Below, one piece after another: positions 52,594 through 61,656 of a DNA stretch of 64,000 nt. A model generated the notes under the pieces. That model worked only from the letters and a program-made list of their open reading frames with translations, did no database searches and had not been told where the DNA came from. Made by a program: the position numbers and the translations under genes. Source of the DNA: Planctomycetota bacterium (GTDB lineage: Bacteria > Planctomycetota > SZUA-567 > H5-PLA8); NCBI GenBank assembly GCA_016200135.1, contig JACQFI010000137.1:1-64000 (forward strand). Direction: 5' to 3'. How positions within the stretch are numbered: position 1 is the stretch's first letter; the number at the start of each line of letters is the position of its first letter.

Positions 52594-54477
52594 ATGCCCG
52601 AAGTTTCTGTGGATGCCTTGCATGGCCTGGTGCTGCCGCCCGACGTTCAAGCGGTCCTGCGCATGGCTCCGGCGGTGGTGGTGCCCGAGAGCCGCGAGGA
52701 GTTGCTGCGGCTCGCGCTCGGCGGCAACAGCGAACGCTTCGAGGTCCAGTTCGTGGTGCCGAAGCGCGGGACGGAAGTCGAAGCGGTGGTGGTGCAGTGC
52801 CGCAACGGGCTGGCGGTGAGTTACCCCGATCCCTACATGCGCCGCCGCGACCCCGACTGCATGCTCGTCGCCGGCGACACGCCCACGGACAAGCTCCAGT
52901 TCCAGGAGAAGTTCGGGCAGCCGTTCGGCGACATGCGCTCGGATATCCTCAAGTGGCTCGCCGACCACAAGCTGCTCGTGATGCCGTTCTACGCCGGCGG
53001 GCAGGAGTACCACTACGGCGGGCTGCTGCTCTGTCCCATCAACACCGCCTTCTTCGCGACGGCGCTCGGCGATCTGCAGGAGATGGTCCCGCTGAGCGAG
53101 CTCCCGCCGAACTTCGCGCCGCGCGCGGTGGTCTTCGTCGCGCCGCCCTTCCGCCATACGCATTGCGACGGACGGCAGATGGTCGTGCATCATCGCGCGA
53201 AGAACATGCACGAGGTCTTTTCGCTGAACCTCTATCCGGGACCCAGCGCCAAGAAGGGCATCTACGGCGTGCTGCTCGCCATCGGCGAAGAGGAAGGCTG
53301 GGTCACCGCGCACGGTTCGACGGTGCAGGTCGTCACGCCCTACGACAACATCGTCACCATCATGCACGAAGGCGCGAGCGGCGGCGGCAAGAGCGAGATG
53401 CTCGAGTATCCGCATCGCGAGCAAGACGGCCGGATTCTGCTCGGGCGCAACACCGTCAGCGGCGAACGCCGCAAGGTCTCGCTCCAGATCGGCTGCACGC
53501 TGCACCCGGTCACCGACGACATGGCGCTCTGCCATCCCAACGTTCAGCACGGGAACAAGCTGGTCGTCAGCGACGCCGAGGACGCCTGGTTCGTGCGCAT
53601 CAACCACATCACCGGTTACGGCACCGACCCGAACCTCGAACGGCTGACCGTGCGCCCGCCGGAACCGCTCATCTTTCTGAACCTGCATGCCGTCCCCGGC
53701 GCGACGTGCCTGATCTGGGAGCACGAAGAAGACAAGCCCGGCAAGCCCTGCCCGAACCCGCGCGTGATCGTCCCGCGCCGGATCGTGCCCGGCGTGGTGA
53801 ACGAGCCCGTCGCCGTGGATGTGCGCAGCTTCGGCGTCCGGACGCCGCCGTGCACGCGCGAGAACCCGAGCTACGGCATCGTGGGGCTGCTGCATTTCCT
53901 TCCGCCTTCGCTGGCGTGGCTCTGGCGCTTGGTGGCTCCGCGCGGCCACGGCAACCCGAGCATCACCGATTCGGAGGGCCTCGTGAGCGAAGGCGTCGGG
54001 AGCTACTGGCCCTTCGCCACCGGCCGCCGGGTGGACCAGGCGAACCTTTTGCTGCGGCAGATCGCGGCCACGCCCGGCACGCGGTACGTGCTCACGCCCA
54101 ACCAGCACATCGGCGCATGGGAAGTGGGCTTCACGCCGCAATGGATCGCGCGCGAGTACCTTGCGCGGCGCGGCGGCGCCAAGTTCCGCCCGGACCAGCT
54201 CGCGCCGGCGCGCAGCGCGATGCTCGGTTACGCGCTCAACAGCATCGTGGTCGAGGGCACACAGATCCCGCAGTGGTTCCTGCAGGTGGAGACGCAGCCG
54301 GAGGTCGGCGCGGACGGCTACGACGCGGGCGCGAAGCTGCTCGGCGCGTTCTTCCGCCAGGAGCTCGAACCGTACCTGTCCGAGAAGGACCTCGATCCGG
54401 GCGGCCGCCGCATCATCGAGTGCTTTATGCAGAACGGCGACGTGAAGGCGTTCGAGCAACTGATGCCGCAGGCCTAA
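52594..54477 (+). CDS. DUF4914-like protein with HprK/PEPCK-type P-loop
   Basis: A 627-residue cytosolic protein resembling the DUF4914 family. It holds an MHEGASGGGKSEM P-loop near residue 270, of the GxSGxGKSE type used by HPr kinase and PEP carboxykinase, with nearby LHPVTDDM and VRINHITGYG segments. The C-terminal GEGVGSYWPFATG motif also resembles the PEPCK region that grips substrate. A kinase or carboxykinase-like activity is suggested but unproven. GAGGGAGG sits before ATG 52594, excluding the start at 52546. Its stop overlaps that of the convergent ankyrin gene (CTAA). Confidence 0.75.
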   Translation: MPEVSVDALHGLVLPPDVQAVLRMAPAVVVPESREELLRLALGGNSERFEVQFVVPKRGTEVEAVVVQCRNGLAVSYPDPYMRRRDPDCMLVAGDTPTDKLQFQEKFGQPFGDMRSDILKWLADHKLLVMPFYAGGQEYHYGGLLLCPINTAFFATALGDLQEMVPLSELPPNFAPRAVVFVAPPFRHTHCDGRQMVVHHRAKNMHEVFSLNLYPGPSAKKGIYGVLLAIGEEEGWVTAHGSTVQVVTPYDNIVTIMHEGASGGGKSEMLEYPHREQDGRILLGRNTVSGERRKVSLQIGCTLHPVTDDMALCHPNVQHGNKLVVSDAEDAWFVRINHITGYGTDPNLERLTVRPPEPLIFLNLHAVPGATCLIWEHEEDKPGKPCPNPRVIVPRRIVPGVVNEPVAVDVRSFGVRTPPCTRENPSYGIVGLLHFLPPSLAWLWRLVAPRGHGNPSITDSEGLVSEGVGSYWPFATGRRVDQANLLLRQIAATPGTRYVLTPNQHIGAWEVGFTPQWIAREYLARRGGAKFRPDQLAPARSAMLGYALNSIVVEGTQIPQWFLQVETQPEVGADGYDAGAKLLGAFFRQELEPYLSEKDLDPGGRRIIECFMQNGDVKAFEQLMPQA

Positions 54478-56018
54478 CGCTTGCGCGCAGGCCGTTTGGC
54501 GGCGCCGGTCAGGATGCCGCGCGCTTGGGGAAAAGCCTCCGCGACCGTCCGGCCTTTCTTATCTTTCAATAGCGGAGCGGCGCCGGCGCGCAGCAGCGCC
54601 GCGACGACCGGCTTGGGGTCGATGCTCTTGCCGGCCTTGAAAGCGTGGAAGAGCGGCGTCTCGCCGTTCTCGTCGCGCAGGTTGGGATCGGCCGTGTGTT
54701 CGAGCAGCAGCTCGACCGACTTCAGGAAGCCGGCCTTCGCGGCGAAGTGCAGCGCGCCCTTGCCCCAATGTTTGGTGGAGTTCACATCCGGCTTGAGCGC
54801 AAGAATGGCCGCGGTGAGTTCCGGGCGGTCCTTCTTCCCGTTGTTGCCGGTGCACGCCTGCCAGATCCACGTCTGGAAGGGGCTGGACGCGTAGTCCACG
54901 TCCGCGCCATGCGCGACCAAAAGCGCGGCGACCTCGGGATACAGCACCCATTCGCCCGAACCTACTCTCGTGGCATCGGCGCCGTGCTCGAGCAGCACGC
55001 GCAGCAGTTCCGCGTCGCGCAGCTCCGCGGACCATTTCGCCAGCAGCGTGCTGTGCCGGCCGATCTTCGCGCCGTGTTCGAGCAGGAACCGCGCAGCCTC
55101 GCGCCGGCCCGCCGCGACGGCATGGTGCAGCGGCGTGAGGCGGTAGATATCGTGCGCGAGATCTGCGGCGTGCGCCAGCGCCGGGTCTGCGGCGAGCTCG
55201 CGGCGCAGGCCCTCGAGATCGCCCAGCGCGGCGAACATGAAGATGTCCTCGCGCGCGCCGTGCTTGCGCAACAGGCCGGCGGCTTCCTCGCGCTTATGCA
55301 GCAACGCATGGGTGAGCGGCGTATGCATGGGGCCGCGCCAGCCGGTGCTTGAAGCCTGGTTCGGATCGGCGCCGCCCTTCAAAAGGGACTCAACCGCATC
55401 CGCCTTGCCGGCTCCCGCCGCGTGGTAGAGCAGCGTCTTTGCGTCCTTGTCCCATTCGCGATGGATGCCCGAAGCCGCTTTCAGTGCCTGCGCAATAACC
55501 TTCCCGCTGCCACGCGCGGCGAACTTTCCGAGCGCGTTGACCTCCAGGTTCTGTACGCAGTGCAGCCGGCGTTTGCCGGGGGGAACGTCCTTGTTCACGA
55601 GCGCCAGAGCCAGCGGCTGAAGGGCTTTCGAGATCTCCTGCTGCAGCTTGGGCGAAAAACCCGCGGCCTTCATGGCCTCGCGAAAATGCCCCAACCAGCG
55701 GCCGGCGAACGATTTCGTGATGTAAATCTCATGGTGGATCTGGCGCAGCCCGCGGTTGGCGTAGTGCCGCGAATACAGGTCTTCGCCGCCGAACCATTCT
55801 TCGAAGAAGGCCTTTTGGCGCACGCGTTCGCCGGCGGCATCGCGGGAGAACATCGGCCGGAGCTCGGGGTCCGCAAGGAGGCGGTCGTAAAGTTCGTCGA
55901 TGAGCCGCGCGACGGCCGCGCGCCCGCCCAGCGCTATAAAGACCTCCGGCGCAGGCGTCAGCGCTGGGACTTGGGTCTCAAGTCCGCCTCGATGCGCGAG
56001 GCGCGGATGCACGGGCAT
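54474..56018 (-). CDS. Truncated hemoglobin fused to ankyrin repeats
   Basis: A 514-residue fusion. Residues about 25-140 form a 2/2 (truncated) globin: LGGRAAVARLIDELYDRLLADPELRPMF at the B-C region, the proximal-His motif GLRQIHHEIYI (aligning with the LRRRHxxF of group II globins), and the WLGHFREAM G-helix. After a hinge come about eight ankyrin repeats (about 190-500; GADPNQASS, TPLHHAVAAGRREAARFLLEHGA, GKGALHFAAKAGF…LRDENGETPLFHAF, in parts). Truncated globins bind O2, NO or CO; ankyrin repeats bind proteins. The ATG at 56018 has GAAGAGGG upstream. Heme binding is inferred, not shown. Confidence 0.85.
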   Translation of the reverse strand: MPVHPRLAHRGGLETQVPALTPAPEVFIALGGRAAVARLIDELYDRLLADPELRPMFSRDAAGERVRQKAFFEEWFGGEDLYSRHYANRGLRQIHHEIYITKSFAGRWLGHFREAMKAAGFSPKLQQEISKALQPLALALVNKDVPPGKRRLHCVQNLEVNALGKFAARGSGKVIAQALKAASGIHREWDKDAKTLLYHAAGAGKADAVESLLKGGADPNQASSTGWRGPMHTPLTHALLHKREEAAGLLRKHGAREDIFMFAALGDLEGLRRELAADPALAHAADLAHDIYRLTPLHHAVAAGRREAARFLLEHGAKIGRHSTLLAKWSAELRDAELLRVLLEHGADATRVGSGEWVLYPEVAALLVAHGADVDYASSPFQTWIWQACTGNNGKKDRPELTAAILALKPDVNSTKHWGKGALHFAAKAGFLKSVELLLEHTADPNLRDENGETPLFHAFKAGKSIDPKPVVAALLRAGAAPLLKDKKGRTVAEAFPQARGILTGAAKRPARKR

Positions 56019-56201
56019 AAGGCGCGGCCCTCTTCACTTCATGAGGCGAATATTCTCTTTAAGCGCAGGGCAATATCAAATGCTTCGAAGATGTCGGTTA
56101 TTTTAGCGAAAGGTTTACGCGGAAAATCCTCTTTATATCGGTGCATTGCGACCTCAAAATGGGTCTCTATAAGCACCACGTTAGGTTCGAGGCCATTCGG
56201 C

Positions 56202-57164
56202 GTGATCAAAACCAAGGGACTCACCCGCAAGTTCGCCAAGCTCAACGCGGTCACCAACGTGGACTTGTACGTTCCGCGGGGGACCATCTTCGGCTTTATC
56301 GGGCCCAACGGCGCGGGCAAGACCACCACCATGCGCATGCTGGCCACCTTGCTGCGGCCGACCTCGGGCAGCATCGAGATCGACGGGGTCAATCTGCTCG
56401 AGAATCCCGTCGAGGTCCGCGGGCGCATCGGGTACCTCTCGGATACGTTCGGCCTCTACGACGAGCTGAAAGCCTGGGAGTACCTGCAGTACTTCTGCGG
56501 CGCGTACAACGTGGACGCCTCGCGCGACCGCATCCATGCGATCCTCGACCTGGTTCAACTCACGCATAAGAGCGAGGACTTTGTCGGCAAGCTCTCGCGC
56601 GGCATGCGCCAGCGCCTAGGCATCGCGCGCATGCTGGTCTACGACCCCAAGCTGATCCTGCTCGACGAACCCGCCAACGGGCTCGACCCCATGGCGCGCA
56701 TCGCGTTGCGGGACCTGCTCAAGCAGTTGCGCGCGCGCGGCGTCACCGTGCTGGTCAGTTCGCACATCCTGACGGAGCTTTCGGACTTCTGCGACACCGT
56801 CGGCATCATGGAACTCGGGCGCATGATCACCCACGGCAGCGTGGAAGAGATCCTCGCGCGCACCCGCACGCATCTGCGCCTGATCCTGGAAGTGCTCGGT
56901 CCCGCCGAGAAGGCCAAGGAAGTCCTCCAAGGCGAAGCGCAGGTGATCAATCTCGAAGTTGCCGCGCCGGGCGTACCGGCGGCCGCGTCCGACACCGCGC
57001 CAGTCTTCGCCAAGCTCGAGATGGGCTTTACCGGCAATCGCCAAGACCTGCCTGTATTGCACAAGAAGCTCGTGGAAGCCGGCGTGCCGGTGGTCGCGTT
57101 CTTCCCAAAAGCGGAGAACTTGGAAGACCTCTTTATGCGCCTCTCGACCGGAGCCACCAACTGA
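56202..57164 (+). CDS. ABC transporter ATP-binding protein (ABC-2 exporter type)
   Basis: A 320-residue ATPase: Walker A GPNGAGKTT, LSRGMRQRL signature, LILLDEPANGLDP Walker B, SSHILTEL H-loop, and a C-terminal domain of about 90 residues (from LRLILEVLG). It powers export through the downstream permease. GTG 56202 has GAGG 9 bases upstream; the open frame runs 260 codons further 5' but there overlaps the antisense globin gene and lacks protein character. Confidence 0.9.
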   Translation: MIKTKGLTRKFAKLNAVTNVDLYVPRGTIFGFIGPNGAGKTTTMRMLATLLRPTSGSIEIDGVNLLENPVEVRGRIGYLSDTFGLYDELKAWEYLQYFCGAYNVDASRDRIHAILDLVQLTHKSEDFVGKLSRGMRQRLGIARMLVYDPKLILLDEPANGLDPMARIALRDLLKQLRARGVTVLVSSHILTELSDFCDTVGIMELGRMITHGSVEEILARTRTHLRLILEVLGPAEKAKEVLQGEAQVINLEVAAPGVPAAASDTAPVFAKLEMGFTGNRQDLPVLHKKLVEAGVPVVAFFPKAENLEDLFMRLSTGATN

Positions 57165-59278
57165 TGCGCGCGCTGTTCGCCAACCCCGAACTCGTGCGGA
57201 TCCTGCGCACGAAGCTGCGCCCGCGGCAGATGCTCCTCTTCGGCGGCGGCACGGCGCTCGTGTTGGGGCTCATGCTGGCCGGGATGTATTGGGCGCAGCA
57301 AGCCACCCTGTCCTTCAGCCTTACCAAGATGCTGTCCACATTCTATTTCACGGTGGCCTGGCTACAGATGGCGGTGCTGCTGCTGTACGGCCTGATCCAG
57401 TCGGCGCAGGCGATCAGCCACGAACGCGAGCGCTGGACGTTCGATTTCCAGCGCCTGGTGGCGATGGGTCCGCGCAAGCTCGTCCTCGGAAAACTCCTGG
57501 GCGCGCCCAGCGACGCGTTCTTCATCGTCGCCGTCGGACTGCTGTTTCAGCTTGTGCCGGTGTTCAAAAATATCGTTCCGCCCATGGTCTTCGTCCGCAC
57601 CCTCGTGCTCCTGCTGATGGCCGGTTTGAGCGCCTCTGCGATCGGGCTCTTTCTCTCCAGCATCGTCCAGAAGACCCAGCGCGCGACGGGACTCGCAACC
57701 GCGATCCCAATTTTTCTCTTCTTTACCCACGTCGCGCATTCAGTGGCTTCGCCCGGGTCCAGCACGGTCTGGCATGCGCTGAGTCCGTTCACACTGCTGA
57801 CGTTCATGAGCGAGGAGGTCATCAACCAGGGCGCGAATCCGGGCTTTATGTTCTACGGTTTTCAAATTCCGCTGATCTACGGCTACGTGGCTTGGCATGC
57901 GGCCATCGCGCTGTTCTTCTACCTCATGACCGTGCGGCGGATGGAAGACGAGGAGTTCTCGTTTGTCGCGCCCAGGCACGCGCTGGCCGCGTTTGTTTTC
58001 CTGCAAGCGGTCCTGCTGGGTTCTTATCTGAACCCGCCGCCACCTCCACCGCCCGGGCCTCCGGTGGGCGTGCCGGTCGCCACTGCGCCGCCTCTTCCGG
58101 CGAAGGGTCTGACACCCGCCCAGAAGCGCGCGCTCAAGAATGGCATGACGCCCGTGCAGCCTCCGCCCGCTAAGACCGATCCGGCCGAGGAAAAATCCGG
58201 CGCAGCGGCTGAAGCGAAGACCGACTCGGATCCCGCGCAACAGCCGGATCCGGCGGATGCGGGCACGACCATCTCGCTTAATCCAAGCGGCGTGACGGTG
58301 ACCACCGTGACGCCGGTCGCGCCGAGTGCCGTCCCGAGCAGCGGCGCGCCGGTTCCTTCCAGCAAGCAGCCCGAACTCTTCCACTTCATGAACTTCTTCG
58401 CGCTGTTGACGCTCGCATTCGCACTGACACCGTCGGCGGAGCTCCTGCGCGGCCGGCTGCACCGGGCCAACCGCGACGAGCACTGGCGCGTGCTCTTCGA
58501 GCGTCCCAACCGCCTGCAGGATTCGACGGCTATCTGGCCCATGCTGGTAAGCGCCGGGATCTACGCCGCCGCGTCGGTCTTCCTTTCGTCGCAGGCAGGC
58601 GTGCTGAACACCCGGGCCGCCGCCGTGACGCTCATGGTTGGAACGATGGGCGTAGCCGTGGCGGGCATGTTGCTCTATATCCAGGCGTATCTCGAACGCT
58701 CGGGGCTGAAAGGCGGCGTGGCGCTGGTGGCGATCTTCCTGATTGTGCCGTCCACGGCCATCGGCATGCTGACCGCGAAGTGGGACATGACGGTCTACGT
58801 CAGCCCGCTCTCCTACTTGGGCATGCTGAACGGAACGGAATTCGACACTTCAGACCTCCTGAACACGCAAGGCCTCGGCGCGACGTGGACGCTGCCGCTG
58901 ATCGCGCTCTCGACCGCCATCCTGCTGCCGGCGCTGGCCGCGATGCGCATGCGCTTTCTGCTCGATCTCTACCACGCCGAACTGGAACGCGAGCGGACGC
59001 TCGCCGAGAAGACCGCGAAGGAACAGGGACAGCCGCGCACGCCGGCCGTCGCCACGAAGGCGCTCGACAAACTCGCCGCGCGTTGGGAGCCTGTCGCGCC
59101 GCATGTGCCCAAAGCGGATGAACCGCCGCCGCTCGTGCAGGAGCCGCCGCCGATTAAAAAAGCGCCCGAGCCCTATGTGGTTCCACCGCTGGTGCCGGAG
59201 ATCAAACTAAACGCGCAGCCTGCGCCCGCCGCCGCCGATACGCCGGCGTCAGACGGCCGCACGACCTCCGCCACATAG
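57164..59278 (+). CDS. Large ABC-2 type permease with proline-rich central loop
   Basis: A 704-residue permease. The N-terminal half (1-290) has about six helices from LFGGGTALVLGLMLAGMYWA to FVFLQAVLLGSYL. A soluble region of about 130 residues follows, very rich in Pro, Ala and Ser/Thr (NPPPPPPPGPP; ISLNPSGVTVTTVTP). The second half has about six more helices (FFALLTLAFALTP … LPLIALSTAILLPALAAM), and the tail is charged and Pro-rich. It overlaps the ATPase stop by one base (TGATG). Its size suggests two permease halves joined in one chain. The substrate is unknown. Confidence 0.85.
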   Translation: MRALFANPELVRILRTKLRPRQMLLFGGGTALVLGLMLAGMYWAQQATLSFSLTKMLSTFYFTVAWLQMAVLLLYGLIQSAQAISHERERWTFDFQRLVAMGPRKLVLGKLLGAPSDAFFIVAVGLLFQLVPVFKNIVPPMVFVRTLVLLLMAGLSASAIGLFLSSIVQKTQRATGLATAIPIFLFFTHVAHSVASPGSSTVWHALSPFTLLTFMSEEVINQGANPGFMFYGFQIPLIYGYVAWHAAIALFFYLMTVRRMEDEEFSFVAPRHALAAFVFLQAVLLGSYLNPPPPPPPGPPVGVPVATAPPLPAKGLTPAQKRALKNGMTPVQPPPAKTDPAEEKSGAAAEAKTDSDPAQQPDPADAGTTISLNPSGVTVTTVTPVAPSAVPSSGAPVPSSKQPELFHFMNFFALLTLAFALTPSAELLRGRLHRANRDEHWRVLFERPNRLQDSTAIWPMLVSAGIYAAASVFLSSQAGVLNTRAAAVTLMVGTMGVAVAGMLLYIQAYLERSGLKGGVALVAIFLIVPSTAIGMLTAKWDMTVYVSPLSYLGMLNGTEFDTSDLLNTQGLGATWTLPLIALSTAILLPALAAMRMRFLLDLYHAELERERTLAEKTAKEQGQPRTPAVATKALDKLAARWEPVAPHVPKADEPPPLVQEPPPIKKAPEPYVVPPLVPEIKLNAQPAPAAADTPASDGRTTSAT

Positions 59279-59310
59279 AACGCCTAACGGCGTGGCTAGT
59301 GGCTGTTGTA

Positions 59311-59348
59311 ATCCCCTCCTTATGTAAGGAGGGGATAGGGGAGGTTTC
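59311..59348. repeat. Single palindromic repeat unit, CTTAnnTAAG family
   Basis: CCCCTCCTTATGTAAGGAGGGG followed by ATAGGGGAGG is the same unit as at 2045-2134, here single. It fills the gap between the convergent permease and dehydratase genes, and can act as a hairpin for both. Confidence 0.8.
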
Positions 59349-59379
59349 AGGAGCGAAGGCGCTCTCACGCCGGGGCTGC

Positions 59380-60609
59380 TCACCAGTCGTGGACGCTGCC
59401 GTCGGCGCGGCGCGTAGTCGGCAGATAGCCGCGCTTGTACGGATACTTCTTCGCGGCCTTCTCGTTCAAGTCCGTGCCCAACCCCGGGCGGTCGCTCACG
59501 AACAGGTAGCCGTCCTTATAGACCGGCGCGCCCGGCATGACCTCGTGGACCTCCTCGGGGAAGGCCACCATCTCCTGCACGCCGAAGTTCGGGATGCTCA
59601 CGTCCACGTGCACGTTCGCCGCGTGTGCGTGCGGCGAGATATCCCCCGGCCCGTGCCAGGCGGTCTGAATATGAAACGCCTCGGCAATTGCCGCGATCTT
59701 CTTCGCTTCCGTGATGCCGCCGATGTGCGAGAGGTCGCAGCGGATAAAGTCGATGAGCTGTTCGGTAAGCAGCGGCAGGCAGTCCCACTTGCTGTGGAAG
59801 AGTTCGCCCATGGCCAGCGGCGTGGTGCTCGCGCGGCGGACGACGCGGAAGCTCTCCTTGTGTTCCGGCCGCAGCGGGTCTTCGAGGAAGAAGAGGTGGT
59901 ACGGTTCGAGCTCCTTCGCGAGCCGCGCGGCCTGGATCGGCGTGAGGCGCTCGTGGACGTCGTGGAAGAGCTCGAGTTCCTCGCCCAGCGCGCCGCGCAG
60001 GTGCTCGAAGAGCTGCGGGATCGTGCGCAGGTACGGCCCGGGCTCCCAGACTTCCTCCTGCGGCAGCGCGTCCTGTTCGAGGAACTTCATGCCCGCGTTC
60101 TTGTTCTTCTTCATCTTGCCGGAGCCGACGCCGTAGGTGCCTTTGGTGCCGGGGATCGCCACCTGCGCGCGCAGGACTTTAAAGCCTTCCGCCAGCTTCG
60201 CGCGGACGGAATCCTCGACCTCCTTGAAGTCGCGGCCGCCGCAATGCGTATAGCAGAGCGCGCCGGCGCGGGTCTTGCCGCCCAGCAGCGAGTACAGCGG
60301 CATGCCCGCGGCCTTGCCCTTGATATCCCAGAGCGCCATATCGACGCCCGCGAGCGCGGTCATCTGCACCGGACCGCCGCGCCAGTAACTGCCGCGGAAG
60401 AGGTACTGCCAGATGTCCTCGATGCAGCCGGGGTCGCGGCCAAGCAGCAGCGGCGCGATGTGCTCTTTCAAGGCCGCGGCGACGGCGAGTTCGCGGCCGT
60501 TGAGCGTCGCGTCGCCGACGCCGTAAAGCCCTTCGTCGGTGACGATCTTGACGAGCACGTAGTTGCGCGTCGGACAGGTGACGACGACGCGAACTTCCTT
60601 GATCTTCAT
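59380..60609 (-). CDS. Enolase-superfamily sugar acid dehydratase (mannonate dehydratase/RspA-like)
   Basis: A 409-residue mandelate racemase/muconate lactonizing enzyme-fold protein. Metal and base motifs are seen in ELFHDVHERLT (Asp), FFLEDPLRPEH (Glu), LAMGELFHS (Glu) and the C-terminal TAWHGPGDISPHAHA histidine stretch, typical of the D-mannonate dehydratase/RspA branch. It removes water from a sugar acid. ATG 60609 begins the conserved MKIKEVRVVVT strand and has GGGAG upstream. It follows the two sugar-related genes at 60775 and 61657 on the same strand but is separated from them by a repeat. Confidence 0.87.
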   Translation of the reverse strand: MKIKEVRVVVTCPTRNYVLVKIVTDEGLYGVGDATLNGRELAVAAALKEHIAPLLLGRDPGCIEDIWQYLFRGSYWRGGPVQMTALAGVDMALWDIKGKAAGMPLYSLLGGKTRAGALCYTHCGGRDFKEVEDSVRAKLAEGFKVLRAQVAIPGTKGTYGVGSGKMKKNKNAGMKFLEQDALPQEEVWEPGPYLRTIPQLFEHLRGALGEELELFHDVHERLTPIQAARLAKELEPYHLFFLEDPLRPEHKESFRVVRRASTTPLAMGELFHSKWDCLPLLTEQLIDFIRCDLSHIGGITEAKKIAAIAEAFHIQTAWHGPGDISPHAHAANVHVDVSIPNFGVQEMVAFPEEVHEVMPGAPVYKDGYLFVSDRPGLGTDLNEKAAKKYPYKRGYLPTTRRADGSVHDW

Positions 60610-60660
60610 CGCAGCGGCTCCCGGTTTCGGTTCGAGCATTATGCTGCTCGGGCGCTAAAA

Positions 60661-60757
60661 CCCCCTCCTCCCCCCTTGAGGGGGAGGGCTGGGGAGGGGG
60701 AAATTCTTTGGCGCCGCGACCCCCCACCCTAACCCTCCCCCGCAAGGGGGGAGGGGA
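60661..60757. repeat. Intergenic palindromic repeat, G/C-tract family, paired units
   Basis: Two facing units (about 60661-60700 and 60720-60757) with the C-tract/G-tract palindrome and AGGGCTGGGG or ACCCTAACCC. It lies in the gap between the beta-propeller gene and the dehydratase gene. Confidence 0.85.
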
Positions 60758-60774
60758 TCCATGCTCGAGCACCG

Positions 60775-61635
60775 TTAAAGCTGGCACGGCTGGTCCCAGC
60801 GGACCTTGTACAGCTTCCGCCCTTTGAGCGTGCGCATCTGCAGGTTGCCTTCGGGCGTGAGCACGTAGACGTGCTCGGACCACCAGTTGCCGCCTTCGCC
60901 TTTGGTGAATGCGATCCAGCCGCTGCGCGCCTCGACGCTCACCGACTTCACGTCGGCGATGCGTTCCAGCGGGGCGAACGGCGCGAGCGAGTGCGACTGC
61001 GGGTCGAGCCGCCAGACGCGCGAGGCCGTGGTGATGATCAGGCCGCCGCGGTGCGGATCGGGCAGCATGTCGTGCGCGTGGTTCTCGGGCAGCTCGATCT
61101 CGAACGCGCGCTCCCAGCTCTTGCCCGCGCGGCTCGTCTCCCAGCGGAAGGCCACGACGTGTTCCGCGCCCGCGGCCCACAGCAGCCCGCGCCGCGCGTC
61201 GAAGACCACGCCGTGCCAGTGCGGCAGCGGCGTCTCCGTGCGCGCCGCCGCGGCCTCGGGGCCGTCTTCCACATGATAAAGGAGCAGCTTGTCGGTGCCG
61301 CTGGAGCCCGCGACGGCGATCCAGCCGCCGGGCAGCATCTCGGCCGAGTGCGCGTTCTGCACCTGCGCCGAGAAGAGCAGCTTGTGGTCCTCGAGCCGCA
61401 GCAGCGCGACGCCGCCTGCGGATGAGGACGTAACCAGCACGCAGTCCTCGCGCGAGATCGCGGCGGGCTTCACTTCGTCCAGCGCCTGGAACCACGCGCG
61501 GCGGTTCTCGGGGATGCCCGGTGCGGTGGCGGCATCCCACGCCCAGAGCGGCTCGCCCATCTTGGGATGCTGCTCGGGCGAGTAGAGTTCCGCGCGGCCG
61601 TCGCCGCAGATCCAGAGCGAATGGAGCAGATGCAT
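60775..61635 (-). CDS. Beta-propeller-like protein (DUF6528-like)
   Basis: A 286-residue protein without signal peptide. Repeating strands with Trp and small turns (LWAWDAAT, HKLLFSAQVQNAHSAEMLPGG, GLLWAAGAEHVVAFRW, NHAHDMLPDPHRGG, SRVWRLDPQSH) indicate a six- or seven-bladed propeller. It resembles the DUF6528 family found beside sugar-metabolism genes. Conserved HSAEMLPGG and HAHDMLPD histidines may form an active or binding site. It lies 21 bases after the isomerase gene and is probably co-transcribed. Confidence 0.65.
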   Translation of the reverse strand: MHLLHSLWICGDGRAELYSPEQHPKMGEPLWAWDAATAPGIPENRRAWFQALDEVKPAAISREDCVLVTSSSAGGVALLRLEDHKLLFSAQVQNAHSAEMLPGGWIAVAGSSGTDKLLLYHVEDGPEAAAARTETPLPHWHGVVFDARRGLLWAAGAEHVVAFRWETSRAGKSWERAFEIELPENHAHDMLPDPHRGGLIITTASRVWRLDPQSHSLAPFAPLERIADVKSVSVEARSGWIAFTKGEGGNWWSEHVYVLTPEGNLQMRTLKGRKLYKVRWDQPCQL

Positions 61636-61656
61636 GCCGAATCTCGCTCCGGTCTT

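Noticed and set aside
52564..54459. 631-codon frame antisense to the DUF4914-like gene
   Set aside because: Composition is typical of antisense shadows in high-GC DNA (Arg, Ala, His), with no motif.
56039..56201. Minus-strand frame ending ALRLKRIFAS upstream of the ABC gene
   Set aside because: The last 45 codons look somewhat protein-like and low in GC, perhaps a gene remnant, but there is no start, motif or family that I can name.
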